A stretch of DNA of 64,000 bases from Caulobacterales bacterium (lineage in GTDB: Bacteria; Pseudomonadota; Alphaproteobacteria; Caulobacterales; Caulobacteraceae): assembly GCA_019510435.1 (NCBI GenBank), contig JAEKKJ010000008.1, positions 62,001 to 126,000 on the forward strand, read 5' to 3'. Below, in pieces: positions 24,780-34,261 of this stretch. The notes beneath the pieces were generated by a model. The model was given only the letters and a program-made list of their open reading frames with translations. It did no database searches and was not told where the DNA came from. Every line of letters begins with the position of its first letter. The stretch's first letter is position 1. The translations under genes and the position numbers were made by a program.

Positions 24780-27700
24780 ATGTCTGACACCCGGCGCACC
24801 CGCGCCCAATTCCATGCGAGCGTGTCCGTGCGCGCCCTCGCCGTCTCCGGCGTCCTGGCGCTGTCCATGGGCTGGGCCGCCAGCGCCGCCGCCCAGGCCG
24901 CCGCCGACAGCTCCAAGCCCGACACCTCCGGCGAGGTCGCCGAGGTGGTGGTGACCGGCTTCCGCGCCAGCGTGACCAATGCGCTGGAGAGCAAGCGCAC
25001 CTCCGACACCATGATCGATGCGATCAACGCCCAGGACATCGCCGACTTCCCGGACGCGAACCTGGCCGAGTCGCTGCAACGCCTGCCGGGCGTCTCGATC
25101 GATCGCGACAACGGCGAGGGCCGGACGATCACCGTGCGGGGCCTGGGCAGCGACTTCACCCGGGTGCGGCTGAACGGGCTGGAGGCGCTGTCGACCGCCG
25201 GCTCGAACGACTCAGGCACCGCGCCGAACCGCGGTCGCGGCTTCGACTTCAACACCTTCGCCTCGGAGCTGTTCTCGTCCCTGAAGGTCCAGAAGACCGC
25301 CTCGGCCGAGACCGACGAGGGCTCGCTGGGCGCGACCATCGACCTGCAGACCACCAAGCCGTTCGACTTCAAGGGTCCGCGCCTGGCGCTGGGCGTCCAG
25401 GACGCCTGGTACGAGGCGGGCAAGCACAACAACCCGCGGGTGACGGGCCTGGTGTCCGACCGCTGGACCACCCGCTTCGGCGAGATCGGCGTGCTGGCCT
25501 CGGTGGCCTACAACACCCGCGACACCACCTCCGACAGCTACCTGCGCCAGGCGGGCCAGTCGGACTACGCCTACCGCGGCGCCACCTTCGCCACGACGCC
25601 CAATCCGGCCAACGGCCTGTCGACCCTGACGCGCCAGGGCTTCGCGGCCCCGACCGGCACGCCCTGCAATCAGATCATCCCCGGCGTGAACATCACCAAC
25701 GCCAGCCTCTGCGACGCGCTGAGGGGCTCGAGCCCGGCGGCCTATGCGCTGGTCAACAGTCCGCAGGGCGCGACGCTGAGCACCGTCAACGGGGTGACCA
25801 GCACCACCGCGCCCGGCTCGCTGGTGCGGATCCCGGCGCTGCCGACCATCCAGCAGCAGCTGCTGCACCAGGACCGGCTGGGCATGACCGGCACCCTGCA
25901 ATGGCGGCCGACCGAGCGCACGACGGTCACCTTCGACACCGTCTATTCGCGCTTCTACAACAACAGCCAGAACTTCCAGATCCAGGTCGTCGGCCTGAAC
26001 CGCAACAACACCACCGCGGGCCTCAACACCGCCACCGCCGGCACCGCGGCGGCCACCAAGCGCGGGCTCTACAACACCTGCACGGCCCGGGCCGCCACCG
26101 ACATCCAGGACGCCATCGACTGCGGCCAGCAGATGAACGGGACGACGCCCGTGGCCGGCACGCTCAGCGGGTTCAGCTTCAACCCGCACAACCTGGAGCC
26201 CTACGACTACTACAACAGCCCCTCGTCGGTGGGCTTCGTCCCCGACCCGCTGGGCCTGGCGCTGCGCAACAACATGATCGGGCGGCCCAGCGTGCGCCTG
26301 ATCGACGCCGGCCTGGACGCCAGCGGCCAGGCGGCCGACTACCTCAAGCTCGGCGGCGTGGACGTGCGCTCGGCGGACGACCAGTCGATCTACACCACCT
26401 TCTTCCGGCAGAACTCGATCCGCCTGGAGCACGAGTTCTCCGACGACCTGAAGCTCTACGCCGAGTACGGCCAGTCGCGGTCGGTCAACAAGAACGAGGG
26501 CCTGCTCGCCGACTACATCCGCCTCGACAGCGGCCAGGGCGTGCCGGGCAACGACTACCTGGTCTACGACGACCGGGGCCACGGCTCGATGCCGATCCTG
26601 AACCTGGGCTTCGATCCGGCGAACCCGGCCAGCTGGGACTTCGTGAAGAACTACTCGGCCCTGCGCCACTTCGAGCGCACCACCGACAACCGCTTCAAGA
26701 ACGCCCGCTTCGACGTGAACTGGCGCACGTCCGACGACCTGACGCTGAAGGTGGGGGCCAGCTACCGCAAGTACGGGTTCTTCACGACCCAGTACCAGCG
26801 GCTGGTCAACGAGACCCTGAACCCCAGCTTCCGGGAAGCGAACTCCTCGGTCGCCGACACCAGCCGGCTGATCAACTTCGGCCACGGGATCGACGTGCCG
26901 GCCGGGACGCCCACCAGCTTCCTCGCCCCGGACATCGACAAGTTCCGCCAGCTGCTCGGCTTCGACTGCAACTGCGTGAACCAGTGGGGCGACTGGCGGC
27001 TGTCCTACCTATCCAACGCCGCCAACACCTATGGCGTCGACGAGAAGGACACCGGCGGCTACGCCCAGGCCGACTTCCGCCACGACCTGTTCGGCATCAC
27101 GGTCCGCGGCAACGTCGGCCTGCGCTACGCCCACACCGACGTCCAGGCCAACGGCCTGACCAACACCGCCCGCCCCGTGTCCGGCTCCAACACCTATGAC
27201 GACTGGCTGCCCTCGGTGAACCTGGTCTTCCAGCTCACCGACGACCTCTATCTGCGCGGCTCGGCGGCGAAGGTCATGGCCCGGCCGCTGCTCGCCAACC
27301 TGGCGCCCAGCGTCACCGCCTTCAGCGTGCCCAGCTCGGCTGGCGCTAACAGCGGCGGCAGCATCACGGTGGGCAATCCGCAGCTGCAGCCGTTCCGCGC
27401 CAAGAACTACGACGCCGACGTGGAATGGTATTTCGCCAAGGGCGCGGTCTTCTCCGTGGCGGTGTTCGACAAGGAGATCTCCAGCTTCCCGCAGACGATC
27501 ACGGCCTCGGCGCCGCTGTCGTCGTTCCTGACCGCCGACCAGATCGCCCAGCTGCGGGCCTCACAGACCAACGTCAATGCGGTCGCCTATATCGACGCCG
27601 ACCTGCCCTTCGATGTGCGCCAGTTCCGCGACGCGCCCGGCGGCCACATCCGCGGGGTCGAGGTCAACTACCAGCAGAACCTGACGTTCCTGCCGTACTT

Positions 27701-28190
27701 CCTGAAGAACCTCGGGGTGCTGGCCAACTACACCCACATCGCCTCGAAGCTGAACTACATCATCGACCCCGGCTCCTCGGCGACGGCGACCACGGCCGCG
27801 CGGCCGCGGAAGGTGGCCTCGGGCCCGTTCACCGGCGCCTCGCCGGACGCCTTCAACTTCACCGTCTACTACGAGGTGGAGAAGTGGTCGGCGCGGCTCT
27901 CCAGCGCCTATCGCTCGCAGTACTACACCCAGTACCCGATCGCCTCGGGCACCTGCGATCCGGGCTTCTGCGACAGCCCGCTGGTGAATGACTTCCTGGG
28001 CTCGAAATCGACGCTGAATGTCGACGGCAACTTCACCTACAACTTCAGCGACCACCTGACCCTGTCGGTGGACATCCTGAACATCACCAACCAGCGCAGC
28101 GAGCGGTTCGCCTACGCCACCGATCCGGTGACGGCGCTCTATCAACAGACGGGCCGGCAGGTCTTCGCGGGGCTTCGCTTCACATGGTGA
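24780..28190 (+). CDS. TonB-dependent receptor of the pectin-use operon
   Basis: 1,136 residues, at the long end for the proteobacterial glycan-type receptors. Signal peptide ALAVSGVLALSMGWAASAAA, TonB box EVVVTGFRAS at about residues 60-70, plug domain with DFPDANLAESLQRLPGVSID and ITVRGLG, then a 22-strand barrel ending QVFAGLRFTW (terminal aromatic). The start at 24780 has GGGGAGGAA just upstream; an ATG four bases earlier meets a stop at once. It leads an operon with four pectin enzymes, its stop overlapping the CE8 start by seven bases, so it probably imports homogalacturonan or rhamnogalacturonan oligomers across the outer membrane with energy from TonB-ExbBD. Substrate is inferred from context. 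Confidence 0.9.
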   Translation: MSDTRRTRAQFHASVSVRALAVSGVLALSMGWAASAAAQAAADSSKPDTSGEVAEVVVTGFRASVTNALESKRTSDTMIDAINAQDIADFPDANLAESLQRLPGVSIDRDNGEGRTITVRGLGSDFTRVRLNGLEALSTAGSNDSGTAPNRGRGFDFNTFASELFSSLKVQKTASAETDEGSLGATIDLQTTKPFDFKGPRLALGVQDAWYEAGKHNNPRVTGLVSDRWTTRFGEIGVLASVAYNTRDTTSDSYLRQAGQSDYAYRGATFATTPNPANGLSTLTRQGFAAPTGTPCNQIIPGVNITNASLCDALRGSSPAAYALVNSPQGATLSTVNGVTSTTAPGSLVRIPALPTIQQQLLHQDRLGMTGTLQWRPTERTTVTFDTVYSRFYNNSQNFQIQVVGLNRNNTTAGLNTATAGTAAATKRGLYNTCTARAATDIQDAIDCGQQMNGTTPVAGTLSGFSFNPHNLEPYDYYNSPSSVGFVPDPLGLALRNNMIGRPSVRLIDAGLDASGQAADYLKLGGVDVRSADDQSIYTTFFRQNSIRLEHEFSDDLKLYAEYGQSRSVNKNEGLLADYIRLDSGQGVPGNDYLVYDDRGHGSMPILNLGFDPANPASWDFVKNYSALRHFERTTDNRFKNARFDVNWRTSDDLTLKVGASYRKYGFFTTQYQRLVNETLNPSFREANSSVADTSRLINFGHGIDVPAGTPTSFLAPDIDKFRQLLGFDCNCVNQWGDWRLSYLSNAANTYGVDEKDTGGYAQADFRHDLFGITVRGNVGLRYAHTDVQANGLTNTARPVSGSNTYDDWLPSVNLVFQLTDDLYLRGSAAKVMARPLLANLAPSVTAFSVPSSAGANSGGSITVGNPQLQPFRAKNYDADVEWYFAKGAVFSVAVFDKEISSFPQTITASAPLSSFLTADQIAQLRASQTNVNAVAYIDADLPFDVRQFRDAPGGHIRGVEVNYQQNLTFLPYFLKNLGVLANYTHIASKLNYIIDPGSSATATTAARPRKVASGPFTGASPDAFNFTVYYEVEKWSARLSSAYRSQYYTQYPIASGTCDPGFCDSPLVNDFLGSKSTLNVDGNFTYNFSDHLTLSVDILNITNQRSERFAYATDPVTALYQQTGRQVFAGLRFTW

Positions 28191-29188
28191 GGCGCGCGCG
28201 GCGGCCGCCACCTCCCTCCCTGGCCGCCGCGCGTCTTTTCTTCGCCGCGGGTCTGTCGCTGGCCGCCGCGGCGCGGGCCGAGGCCGTGGTGGTCTCGCCG
28301 ACGCCGGGCGCGCTGCAGGCGGCGATCGACGCCCTGCCGGCGTCCGGAGGGGTCATCGCGCTGCGGCCCGGCGTCTACCGGGAGAAGCTGACCATCGCCA
28401 AGCCGCACGTGCGGCTGCTGGGCCTGGGCGCCTCGCCGGCGGCGGTGACCATCGTCTGGGGCGACGCGGCGCGGACGGCCGGCGGGACCGGCAAGTCGGC
28501 CAGCGTCACCATCACCGGCGACGACGTGCGGCTACGCAACCTCACCATCCAGAACGACTACTGGCTGCAGGCGCCCGACCAGCCGTCCCAGGCCGTGGCG
28601 CTGGCGGTGACCGGCGACCGTGAGGTGTTCGACCGTGTCCGCCTGCTGGGGCACCAGGACACGCTCTATGCGGCGAGCCGGGTGAAGTGCGACGGCCGAG
28701 GCTGCGGGACCAGCCGCCAGCTGTTCCGCGACTGCTATGTGGAAGGCCACGTCGACTTCATCTTCGGGGACGCCAAGGCCCTGTTCCAGCGCTGCGAGAT
28801 CCACGCGCTCAGCCACGGGGAGGTGATGCTGACCGCCCAGAGCAAGGCCACGCCCGGCCAGGACAGCGGCTATGTCTTCGACCACTGCCGCGTCACCGCC
28901 GAGCCGGGCGCGGCGCACATCTGGCTGGGCCGGCCGTGGCGGCCCTATGCCAGCGTGGTGGTCCTGGAGACGCGGCTGGACGCGCCCGTGGAACCGGCCG
29001 GCTGGCGCGAGTGGCATGCCGGCGAGACCCACAGCCTGGAGACGGCCTTCTATGCCGAGCGGGGATCGAGCGGTCCCGGCGCCGATCCAGCCCACCGCGA
29101 CCCCCACAGCCATCAGCTCAGCGCCGCCGAAGCCAAGGCCTGGTCCTTCCATGCGTTCCTGAGCGGCCCCGATCACTGGCGTCCCTAA
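28184..29188 (+). CDS. Pectin methylesterase (carbohydrate esterase family 8)
   Basis: 334 residues. It removes methyl groups from homogalacturonan. A signal peptide (LFFAAGLSLAAAARAEA) sends it to the periplasm or outside. CE8 motifs in order: PGVYREKLTI (GxYxE), QAVAL, GHQDTLYA with Asp159 as acid, EGHVDFIFGDAKALF with nucleophile Asp191, and LGRPWRPY with Arg250 and Trp252. All catalytic residues are present. The ATG lies inside the last codons of the TonB receptor, which implies coupled translation. Confidence 0.93.
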   Translation: MVRRARRPPPPSLAAARLFFAAGLSLAAAARAEAVVVSPTPGALQAAIDALPASGGVIALRPGVYREKLTIAKPHVRLLGLGASPAAVTIVWGDAARTAGGTGKSASVTITGDDVRLRNLTIQNDYWLQAPDQPSQAVALAVTGDREVFDRVRLLGHQDTLYAASRVKCDGRGCGTSRQLFRDCYVEGHVDFIFGDAKALFQRCEIHALSHGEVMLTAQSKATPGQDSGYVFDHCRVTAEPGAAHIWLGRPWRPYASVVVLETRLDAPVEPAGWREWHAGETHSLETAFYAERGSSGPGADPAHRDPHSHQLSAAEAKAWSFHAFLSGPDHWRP

Positions 29189-29198
29189 GCGAGGTCCC

Positions 29199-30071
29199 AT
29201 GCGTCAATTTGGAAAGCCCGTTGTCGCCGTGTGTGCGGCCCTGACCTTGTCCATAGGGGCGGCGCACGCGCAGACGCCGGCCCCGGCCCCGGCCCCGATC
29301 CGGGCGGTGAAGATCGTGCTGGTGGGCGACTCCACCACCCAGGTCGGCAGCGGCTGGGGCGGGGCGTTCTGCGCCAAGCATGTCACCTCGTTCGCGGCCT
29401 GCCTGGACCTGGCGCGCGGGGGGCGCAGCTCCGGCAGCTACCGGGCCGAGGGCTCGTGGAAGATCGCGCTGAGCGAGCTGGCCAATCCGAACTACGCGGC
29501 CCGCTACGTGCTGATCCAGTTCGGCCACAACGATCAGCCGGGCAAGCCGGGGCGGTCGACGGATCTGGCCACCGAGTTCCCGGCCTATCTGCGCAGCTAT
29601 GTGACGGAGGCTCGCGCCGTGGGCGCCGTGCCGGTGCTGGTGACGCCACTCACCCGCCGCAGCTTCAAGGACGGCAAGCTGGAGAACGACCTGGAGCCGT
29701 GGGCGGCGGCGACGCGCAAGGTGGCCGCCGAGCTGCACGCGCCGCTGATCGACCTCAATGCGGAGAGCGCCGCGGCGGTGCAGGCCATGGGCGCGCTGGC
29801 GGCGACCCGCCTGGCGCAGGTCCCGCCATCGGAGGCGGTCCGCGCCGCGGCCGCCACGGGCACGACCATCGCGGCCAGCACGGGCGTGGCGCCGGCCGCC
29901 GCCCCGGCGAACACGGCCCAGGACAACGCGGCCCTGGAGCCCCTGGGCGACCCGAAGCTGAGCTTCGACTACACCCACCTGGGACCCGAAGGCGCGGATG
30001 TCTTCTCCGCCATGGTCACCCGCCTCCTGGCCCGGGCGGTCCCGGAGCTGCGCAAGGAGCTGATCCGATGA
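29199..30071 (+). CDS. Rhamnogalacturonan acetylesterase (CE12, SGNH fold)
   Basis: 290 residues with a signal peptide (VCAALTLSIGAAHAQ). Blocks: KIVLVGDSTTQVGSGWG with nucleophile Ser45, ARGGRSSGSYRAEGSW with the oxyanion Gly, IQFGHNDQPGKPG with Asn, and DYTHLGPEG with Asp257 and His260. These match CE12 enzymes, which remove acetyl groups from galacturonate in rhamnogalacturonan I so that lyases or hydrolases can act. An alanine-rich insert (about residues 205-240) is longer than in the Aspergillus RGAE or YxiM and may be a linker. The next gene overlaps by four bases. Confidence 0.92.
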   Translation: MRQFGKPVVAVCAALTLSIGAAHAQTPAPAPAPIRAVKIVLVGDSTTQVGSGWGGAFCAKHVTSFAACLDLARGGRSSGSYRAEGSWKIALSELANPNYAARYVLIQFGHNDQPGKPGRSTDLATEFPAYLRSYVTEARAVGAVPVLVTPLTRRSFKDGKLENDLEPWAAATRKVAAELHAPLIDLNAESAAAVQAMGALAATRLAQVPPSEAVRAAAATGTTIAASTGVAPAAAPANTAQDNAALEPLGDPKLSFDYTHLGPEGADVFSAMVTRLLARAVPELRKELIR

Positions 30072-31336
30072 GAGCCATGCTCGCCGCGGCCGTGGCGTTC
30101 ACGCTCTGCGCCTCAGGCGCGTCCGCTGCGGTGTCCGGTGCGCCGGCACAGGTCGCGCGCGCCCGCAGCTGTGCGCCCGAAGCGTTTGGCGCGAAGCACG
30201 ACGGCGTCGCCGACGATACGGCGGCCCTGCAGAAGGCGCTGGACGCCTGCGCGGATGGCGGCGCGGTGCGGCTGGGCGCCGGGACCTACCTCAGCGGCCC
30301 GCTCTTCCTGCACAGCCACCAGACCCTGGAGGTGGCCAAGGGCGCGGTGCTGCAGGCCACCTCGGACCACGCGCGGTTCCTGCCGGCGACCGGCGCGCCC
30401 CTGGCCCTGGTCAATGCCAAGGGCGGCCAGGACATCGCCCTGGTCGGCGAGGGCGTCATCGACGGCGCGGGCCAGACCTGGTGGCCGGCCACCCGCGCCG
30501 CCAAGGCGGCGGGCACGGCCGAGCCGCCCCGCCCGCGGCTGATCCTGCTGAGCGACGTGGACGGCCTGGTGGTGCGGGGCCTGACCCTGCAGAACTCGCC
30601 CACCTTCCACCTCGTCCCGCAGCGGGCGCACAATGTGCTGATCGAGAAGCTGGACATCCACGCCCCGGCCGACTCGCCCAACACCGACGGCATCGACCCC
30701 TCCGGTCGCGACATGCTGATCCAGGACGTGGTCATCGACACCGGCGACGACAATATCGCCATCAAGTCCGGCCAGGACGACCCGGCCCATCCGGGCGCGG
30801 CCACCGCCAACATCGTGGTCCGCAATTCCACGTTCCGGCGCGGTCATGGCCTTTCGATCGGCAGCGAGACCAACGGCGGGGTGAAGGACATCGTCGCCGA
30901 CAACATCACCTTCGACGGCACGGCGACGGCGATCCGCATCAAGACCGCCCGGGGTCGCGGCGGGCCGGTGCGGGACGTGGTGTACCGCAACATCCGGATC
31001 GCCAACGTGGGCCAGGCGGTGCTGATCACCGCCTACTATCCGAAGATCCCGGCCGAGGACGCCGCCCAGCCGATCGGACCGAAGACGCCGGACATCTCCG
31101 GCGTGCGGCTGGAGCACGTGCAGGGCGACCAGGGGATCCGCAAGCTGGGCGCGGTGGTAGGGCTGCCCGAGCGCGCGGCGCGGGGCATCGTGTTCGAGGA
31201 CGTGACGCTGTCGGGCGACCAGCCGCTGGAGGTGCGCAACGCGGCCCTGACGCTGGTCGGCGGCGCCCTGAAGGCGGCGAGCGGCGAGGCCATCGTGCGC
31301 GGGGCCGGCGCGGACATCGTCGAGCGGTCGCGGTAG
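30068..31336 (+). CDS. Glycoside hydrolase family 28 (polygalacturonase)
   Basis: 422 residues. Signal peptide MLAAAVAFTLCASGASAA, then a right-handed beta-helix with the pectate-lyase-like FGAKHDGVADDTAALQKALD. All GH28 catalytic elements are present: NTDGID with Asp207, the DD pair Asp227/Asp228 in DTGDDNIAIKSG, His260 in GHGLSIGSE, and RIK with Arg290 and Lys292. It hydrolyses alpha-1,4 galacturonic acid bonds in de-esterified pectin by inversion; exo versus endo action cannot be told. The ATG overlaps the previous stop (ATGA). Confidence 0.94.
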   Translation: MRAMLAAAVAFTLCASGASAAVSGAPAQVARARSCAPEAFGAKHDGVADDTAALQKALDACADGGAVRLGAGTYLSGPLFLHSHQTLEVAKGAVLQATSDHARFLPATGAPLALVNAKGGQDIALVGEGVIDGAGQTWWPATRAAKAAGTAEPPRPRLILLSDVDGLVVRGLTLQNSPTFHLVPQRAHNVLIEKLDIHAPADSPNTDGIDPSGRDMLIQDVVIDTGDDNIAIKSGQDDPAHPGAATANIVVRNSTFRRGHGLSIGSETNGGVKDIVADNITFDGTATAIRIKTARGRGGPVRDVVYRNIRIANVGQAVLITAYYPKIPAEDAAQPIGPKTPDISGVRLEHVQGDQGIRKLGAVVGLPERAARGIVFEDVTLSGDQPLEVRNAALTLVGGALKAASGEAIVRGAGADIVERSR

Positions 31337-31355
31337 GGTCGGAAAGGAAGCGGAC

Positions 31356-32957
31356 ATGGCCAAGATCACCCGCCGCGGCGCGTTCGGCTCGGTCCTGACC
31401 GGCATCGCCGCGACGGGCGCGCTGCCCGCTGCGGCCGCCTCAGCGCCTGCGCCGGCCGCACCCCGGACCTGGGCGCGGGGCGTCGAAGGGCAGCGAAAGG
31501 CCGACCTGGGCGACGGGACCTTCCTGAACCCGATCCTGGCCGGCGACCACCCCGACCCCTCGATCCTGAAGGACGGGCGGGACTACTACATGACCTTCTC
31601 GTCCTTCGACGCCTATCCGGGCCTGCAGGTCTGGACGAGCCGGGACCTGGTGAACTGGCGGCCGGTCACGGCGGCGCTGGAGACCAATGTCGGCTCGATC
31701 TGGGCGCCGGAGCTGGTGCGGCACGGCGGCCGCTACTTCATCTATTTTGCGGCCAAGCATCCCGGCCACGACAGCTGCTGGGTCATCTCCGCCGACGCCA
31801 TCGCCGGGCCCTGGAGCGAGCCTGTGGACCTGGGCCTTGGCCAGTACATCGACCCCGGCCATGCCGTGGACGCGGACGGCGGGCGCTGGCTGTTCCTGTC
31901 CGGCGGCGACCGCGTGCGGCTGGCCGCCGATGGCCTGTCCGTCGTGGGCAAGCCGGAGCACGTCTACGACCCCTGGCATTATCCGCCGGAGTGGGACGTG
32001 GAGGGCTTCTCGCCCGAGGGGCCCAAGGTGCTGCGGCGGGGCGACTGGTTCTACCTGATCACCGCGGTGGGCGGGACCGCCGGGCCGCCGACCGGGCACA
32101 TGGTGATCGCCGCGCGCTCGAAGTCGCTGGCCGGGCCCTGGGAGAACCATCCCGGCAATCCCTTGGTGCGCACTGTCTCGGCGGCGGAACGCTGGTGGTC
32201 GCGCGGGCACGCCACCCTGGTCGAGGGGCCCGGCGGCGACTGGTGGGCGGTCTACCACGGCTACGAGAACGGCTTCTACACCCTGGGCCGCCAGACCCTC
32301 TTGGCGCCGGTGCGTTGGCGCGACGACGGCTGGTTCGAGATCGGCGGCGGCGACCTGTCGCACCCGATCCGCAAGCCCGCAAGAGGCGCGGCCGGCCTGC
32401 ACGGCGCAGCCCTCTCCGATGATTTCTCAGGGGATCGCGCGGGTCTCCAATGGGCCTTCTTCGACCCCGCCGCGGACGAGGCCCAGCGCATCTCTCGCAC
32501 CGGCAGCGTCATGACCCTCCAGGGCCGCGGCGAGGCGCCGTCCACCTCCTCGCCGCTGGTGTTCGTCACCGGCGACCACGCCTACGAGATCCAGTGCGAC
32601 ATCGAGGTGGATCCCGGCGTCCGGGCGGGCCTGATCCTGTTCTACGACCGCCAGCTCTATTGCGGCCTCGGCTTCGACGAGCGCCACTTCGTCACCCATC
32701 AGTACGGGATCGAGCGCGGCCGCCCGGCAAACCCGAATGGGGCCCGGATGCTGATGCGGCTGCGCAACGACCGCCACATCGTGAGCTTCCACCTCAGCGG
32801 CGACGGCGGCCGCACCTGGACCCGTTTCGACCGGGGCATGGAGGTGTCGGGCTACCACCACAACGTCCGCGGCGGCTTCCGCATGCTGAAGCCGGGGCTC
32901 TATGCGGCGGGGGCGGGCCAGGCGCGTTTCCGGGACTTCCGCTACCGCGCGCTGTAA
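31356..32957 (+). CDS. Glycoside hydrolase family 43 with C-terminal beta-sandwich
   Basis: 533 residues. A twin-arginine-like N-terminus (KITRRGAFGSVLTGIAATGA) suggests export by Tat. The five-bladed propeller carries the GH43 triad: base Asp in LAGDHPDPSILKDG, pKa-modulating Asp in YIDPGHAVD, and acid Glu in FSPEGPKVLRR. From about residue 350 a second domain (LSDDFSGDRAGLQWAFFDP to FRDFRYRAL) is the GH43 C2 beta-sandwich. Enzymes of this shape cleave arabinofuranosyl, xylosyl or galactosyl side chains; with CE8, CE12 and GH28 upstream, an arabinan or galactan side chain of pectin is most likely. AGGAAG seven bases upstream supports the ATG. Confidence 0.92.
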   Translation: MAKITRRGAFGSVLTGIAATGALPAAAASAPAPAAPRTWARGVEGQRKADLGDGTFLNPILAGDHPDPSILKDGRDYYMTFSSFDAYPGLQVWTSRDLVNWRPVTAALETNVGSIWAPELVRHGGRYFIYFAAKHPGHDSCWVISADAIAGPWSEPVDLGLGQYIDPGHAVDADGGRWLFLSGGDRVRLAADGLSVVGKPEHVYDPWHYPPEWDVEGFSPEGPKVLRRGDWFYLITAVGGTAGPPTGHMVIAARSKSLAGPWENHPGNPLVRTVSAAERWWSRGHATLVEGPGGDWWAVYHGYENGFYTLGRQTLLAPVRWRDDGWFEIGGGDLSHPIRKPARGAAGLHGAALSDDFSGDRAGLQWAFFDPAADEAQRISRTGSVMTLQGRGEAPSTSSPLVFVTGDHAYEIQCDIEVDPGVRAGLILFYDRQLYCGLGFDERHFVTHQYGIERGRPANPNGARMLMRLRNDRHIVSFHLSGDGGRTWTRFDRGMEVSGYHHNVRGGFRMLKPGLYAAGAGQARFRDFRYRAL

Positions 32958-33024
32958 CCATCCGATTGTCCTTGAGGCGGCGGCGGACCCAGGGGATAGC
33001 TCCGCGATCGAGGAGGGCCTTCCG

Positions 33025-34260
33025 CTGTCGCCGTTCGAACTGGCCACCATCTTCCTGACCGCGGTCGCCGCCGGCGCCTGGGTCAACGCCCGCACGGCGC
33101 GGCTGCCGCACGGGGTCGCCATGCTGCTGGTGGGCCTCGCCGGCGCCCTGGCGATCCTGGCGCTGCGGGCGTTGCGGCCGGAGCTGGGCGCGCGGCTGCA
33201 GGCCATGGTGGCGGGCGCCAATTTCGCCCAGACGGTGCTGGGCTATCTGCTGGGCTTCCTGCTCTTCGCCGGGGCGATGCAGGTGGACCTGGCTGAGCTG
33301 CGCAAGCGGCGGCTGGCGGTCTGGAGCCTCGCGACGCTGGGGGTCGCCGCCTCTACGGGCGTGGTCGGCGTCGGTCTGTGGCTGGCGGCGCGCGCGCTGG
33401 GCCTGGACCTGCCGCTGACCTGGGCCCTGGTGTTCGGCGCGCTCATCAGCCCCACCGACCCGATCGCCGTCCTGGCCACCGTGAAGGGCGGGGCGCTGTC
33501 CAAGCGCCTGCAGGTGATCCTGCAGGGCGAGGCGCTGTTCAACGACGGCGTGGGGATCGTGGTGTTCACGGCGCTGCTGGCCCTGGCCGGCGGCGCCGCG
33601 CCCAGCCCGCTCGAGGCCCTGGGCCAGGTCGTGGTGCAGGCGGCGGGCGGGCTGGCGCTAGGCGTCGGGGCGGGCTGGATCGTGGTGCGCGCCATGCGCA
33701 GCGTCGACGACTTCGTGGCCGAGGTGGCGCTCTCGGTGGCCCTGGCCATGGCGGTCTACGCCGGCGCCCAGGCGTTGCACCTCAGCGGCGCGATCGCCGC
33801 GGTGGGCGCGGGCCTCCTAGTCGGCGAGGGCTGCCGCAGCGGCGGGTCGATGAGCGCCACGACGGAGGTCTATCTGCGCAGCTTCTGGACCCTGGTGGAC
33901 GAGCTGCTGAACGCGCTGCTCTTCCTGCTGATGGGCCTGCAGCTGGTCTTCGTGTCGCTGCGGGCGGGCGCCCTCGGCCTGTGTGCGGCGGCCATCGTAC
34001 TGGTGCTGGGGGCGCGTTTCGCCGTGGTCCTGCCGTGGGGCGCCTGGCTGCGGCTGCGGCACGAGGAGCGGGGCGCGAGCCTGATCCTGGCGTGGGGCGG
34101 GCTGCACGGGGCGCTGTCGCTGGCCCTGGCGCTCAGCCTGCCGGAAAGTCCGCAGCGCCCGCTGATCCTGGCGGCGACCTATGCGGTGGCGGCGTTCTCG
34201 GTGGCGGTCCAGGGGCTGACGTTCGAGCCGCTGACACGGCGCGTCCGCGGACCCGCCTGA
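33025..34260 (+). CDS. Cation:proton antiporter (NhaP/CPA1 type), probable CTG start
   Basis: About 411 residues with 12-13 membrane helices. CPA1 features: FGALISPTDPIAVLATVKGG (ion-binding Asp in SPTDP), LQGEALFNDGVGIVVFTALL (ND motif), SGAIAAVGAGLLVGEG and WGGLHGALSLALALSLP. It exchanges Na+ or K+ for H+ at the inner membrane. There is no ATG, GTG or TTG between the GH43 end and the first helix; the nearest one upstream is an ATG at 32902 inside the GH43 gene, giving 41 extra, non-membrane residues. CTG at 33025 has a perfect AGGAGGG seven bases before it and starts directly at helix 1, so I prefer it. Its place behind the pectin operon may be chance or may relate to galacturonate/cation balance. 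Confidence 0.8.
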   Translation: MSPFELATIFLTAVAAGAWVNARTARLPHGVAMLLVGLAGALAILALRALRPELGARLQAMVAGANFAQTVLGYLLGFLLFAGAMQVDLAELRKRRLAVWSLATLGVAASTGVVGVGLWLAARALGLDLPLTWALVFGALISPTDPIAVLATVKGGALSKRLQVILQGEALFNDGVGIVVFTALLALAGGAAPSPLEALGQVVVQAAGGLALGVGAGWIVVRAMRSVDDFVAEVALSVALAMAVYAGAQALHLSGAIAAVGAGLLVGEGCRSGGSMSATTEVYLRSFWTLVDELLNALLFLLMGLQLVFVSLRAGALGLCAAAIVLVLGARFAVVLPWGAWLRLRHEERGASLILAWGGLHGALSLALALSLPESPQRPLILAATYAVAAFSVAVQGLTFEPLTRRVRGPA

Positions 34261-34261
34261 G

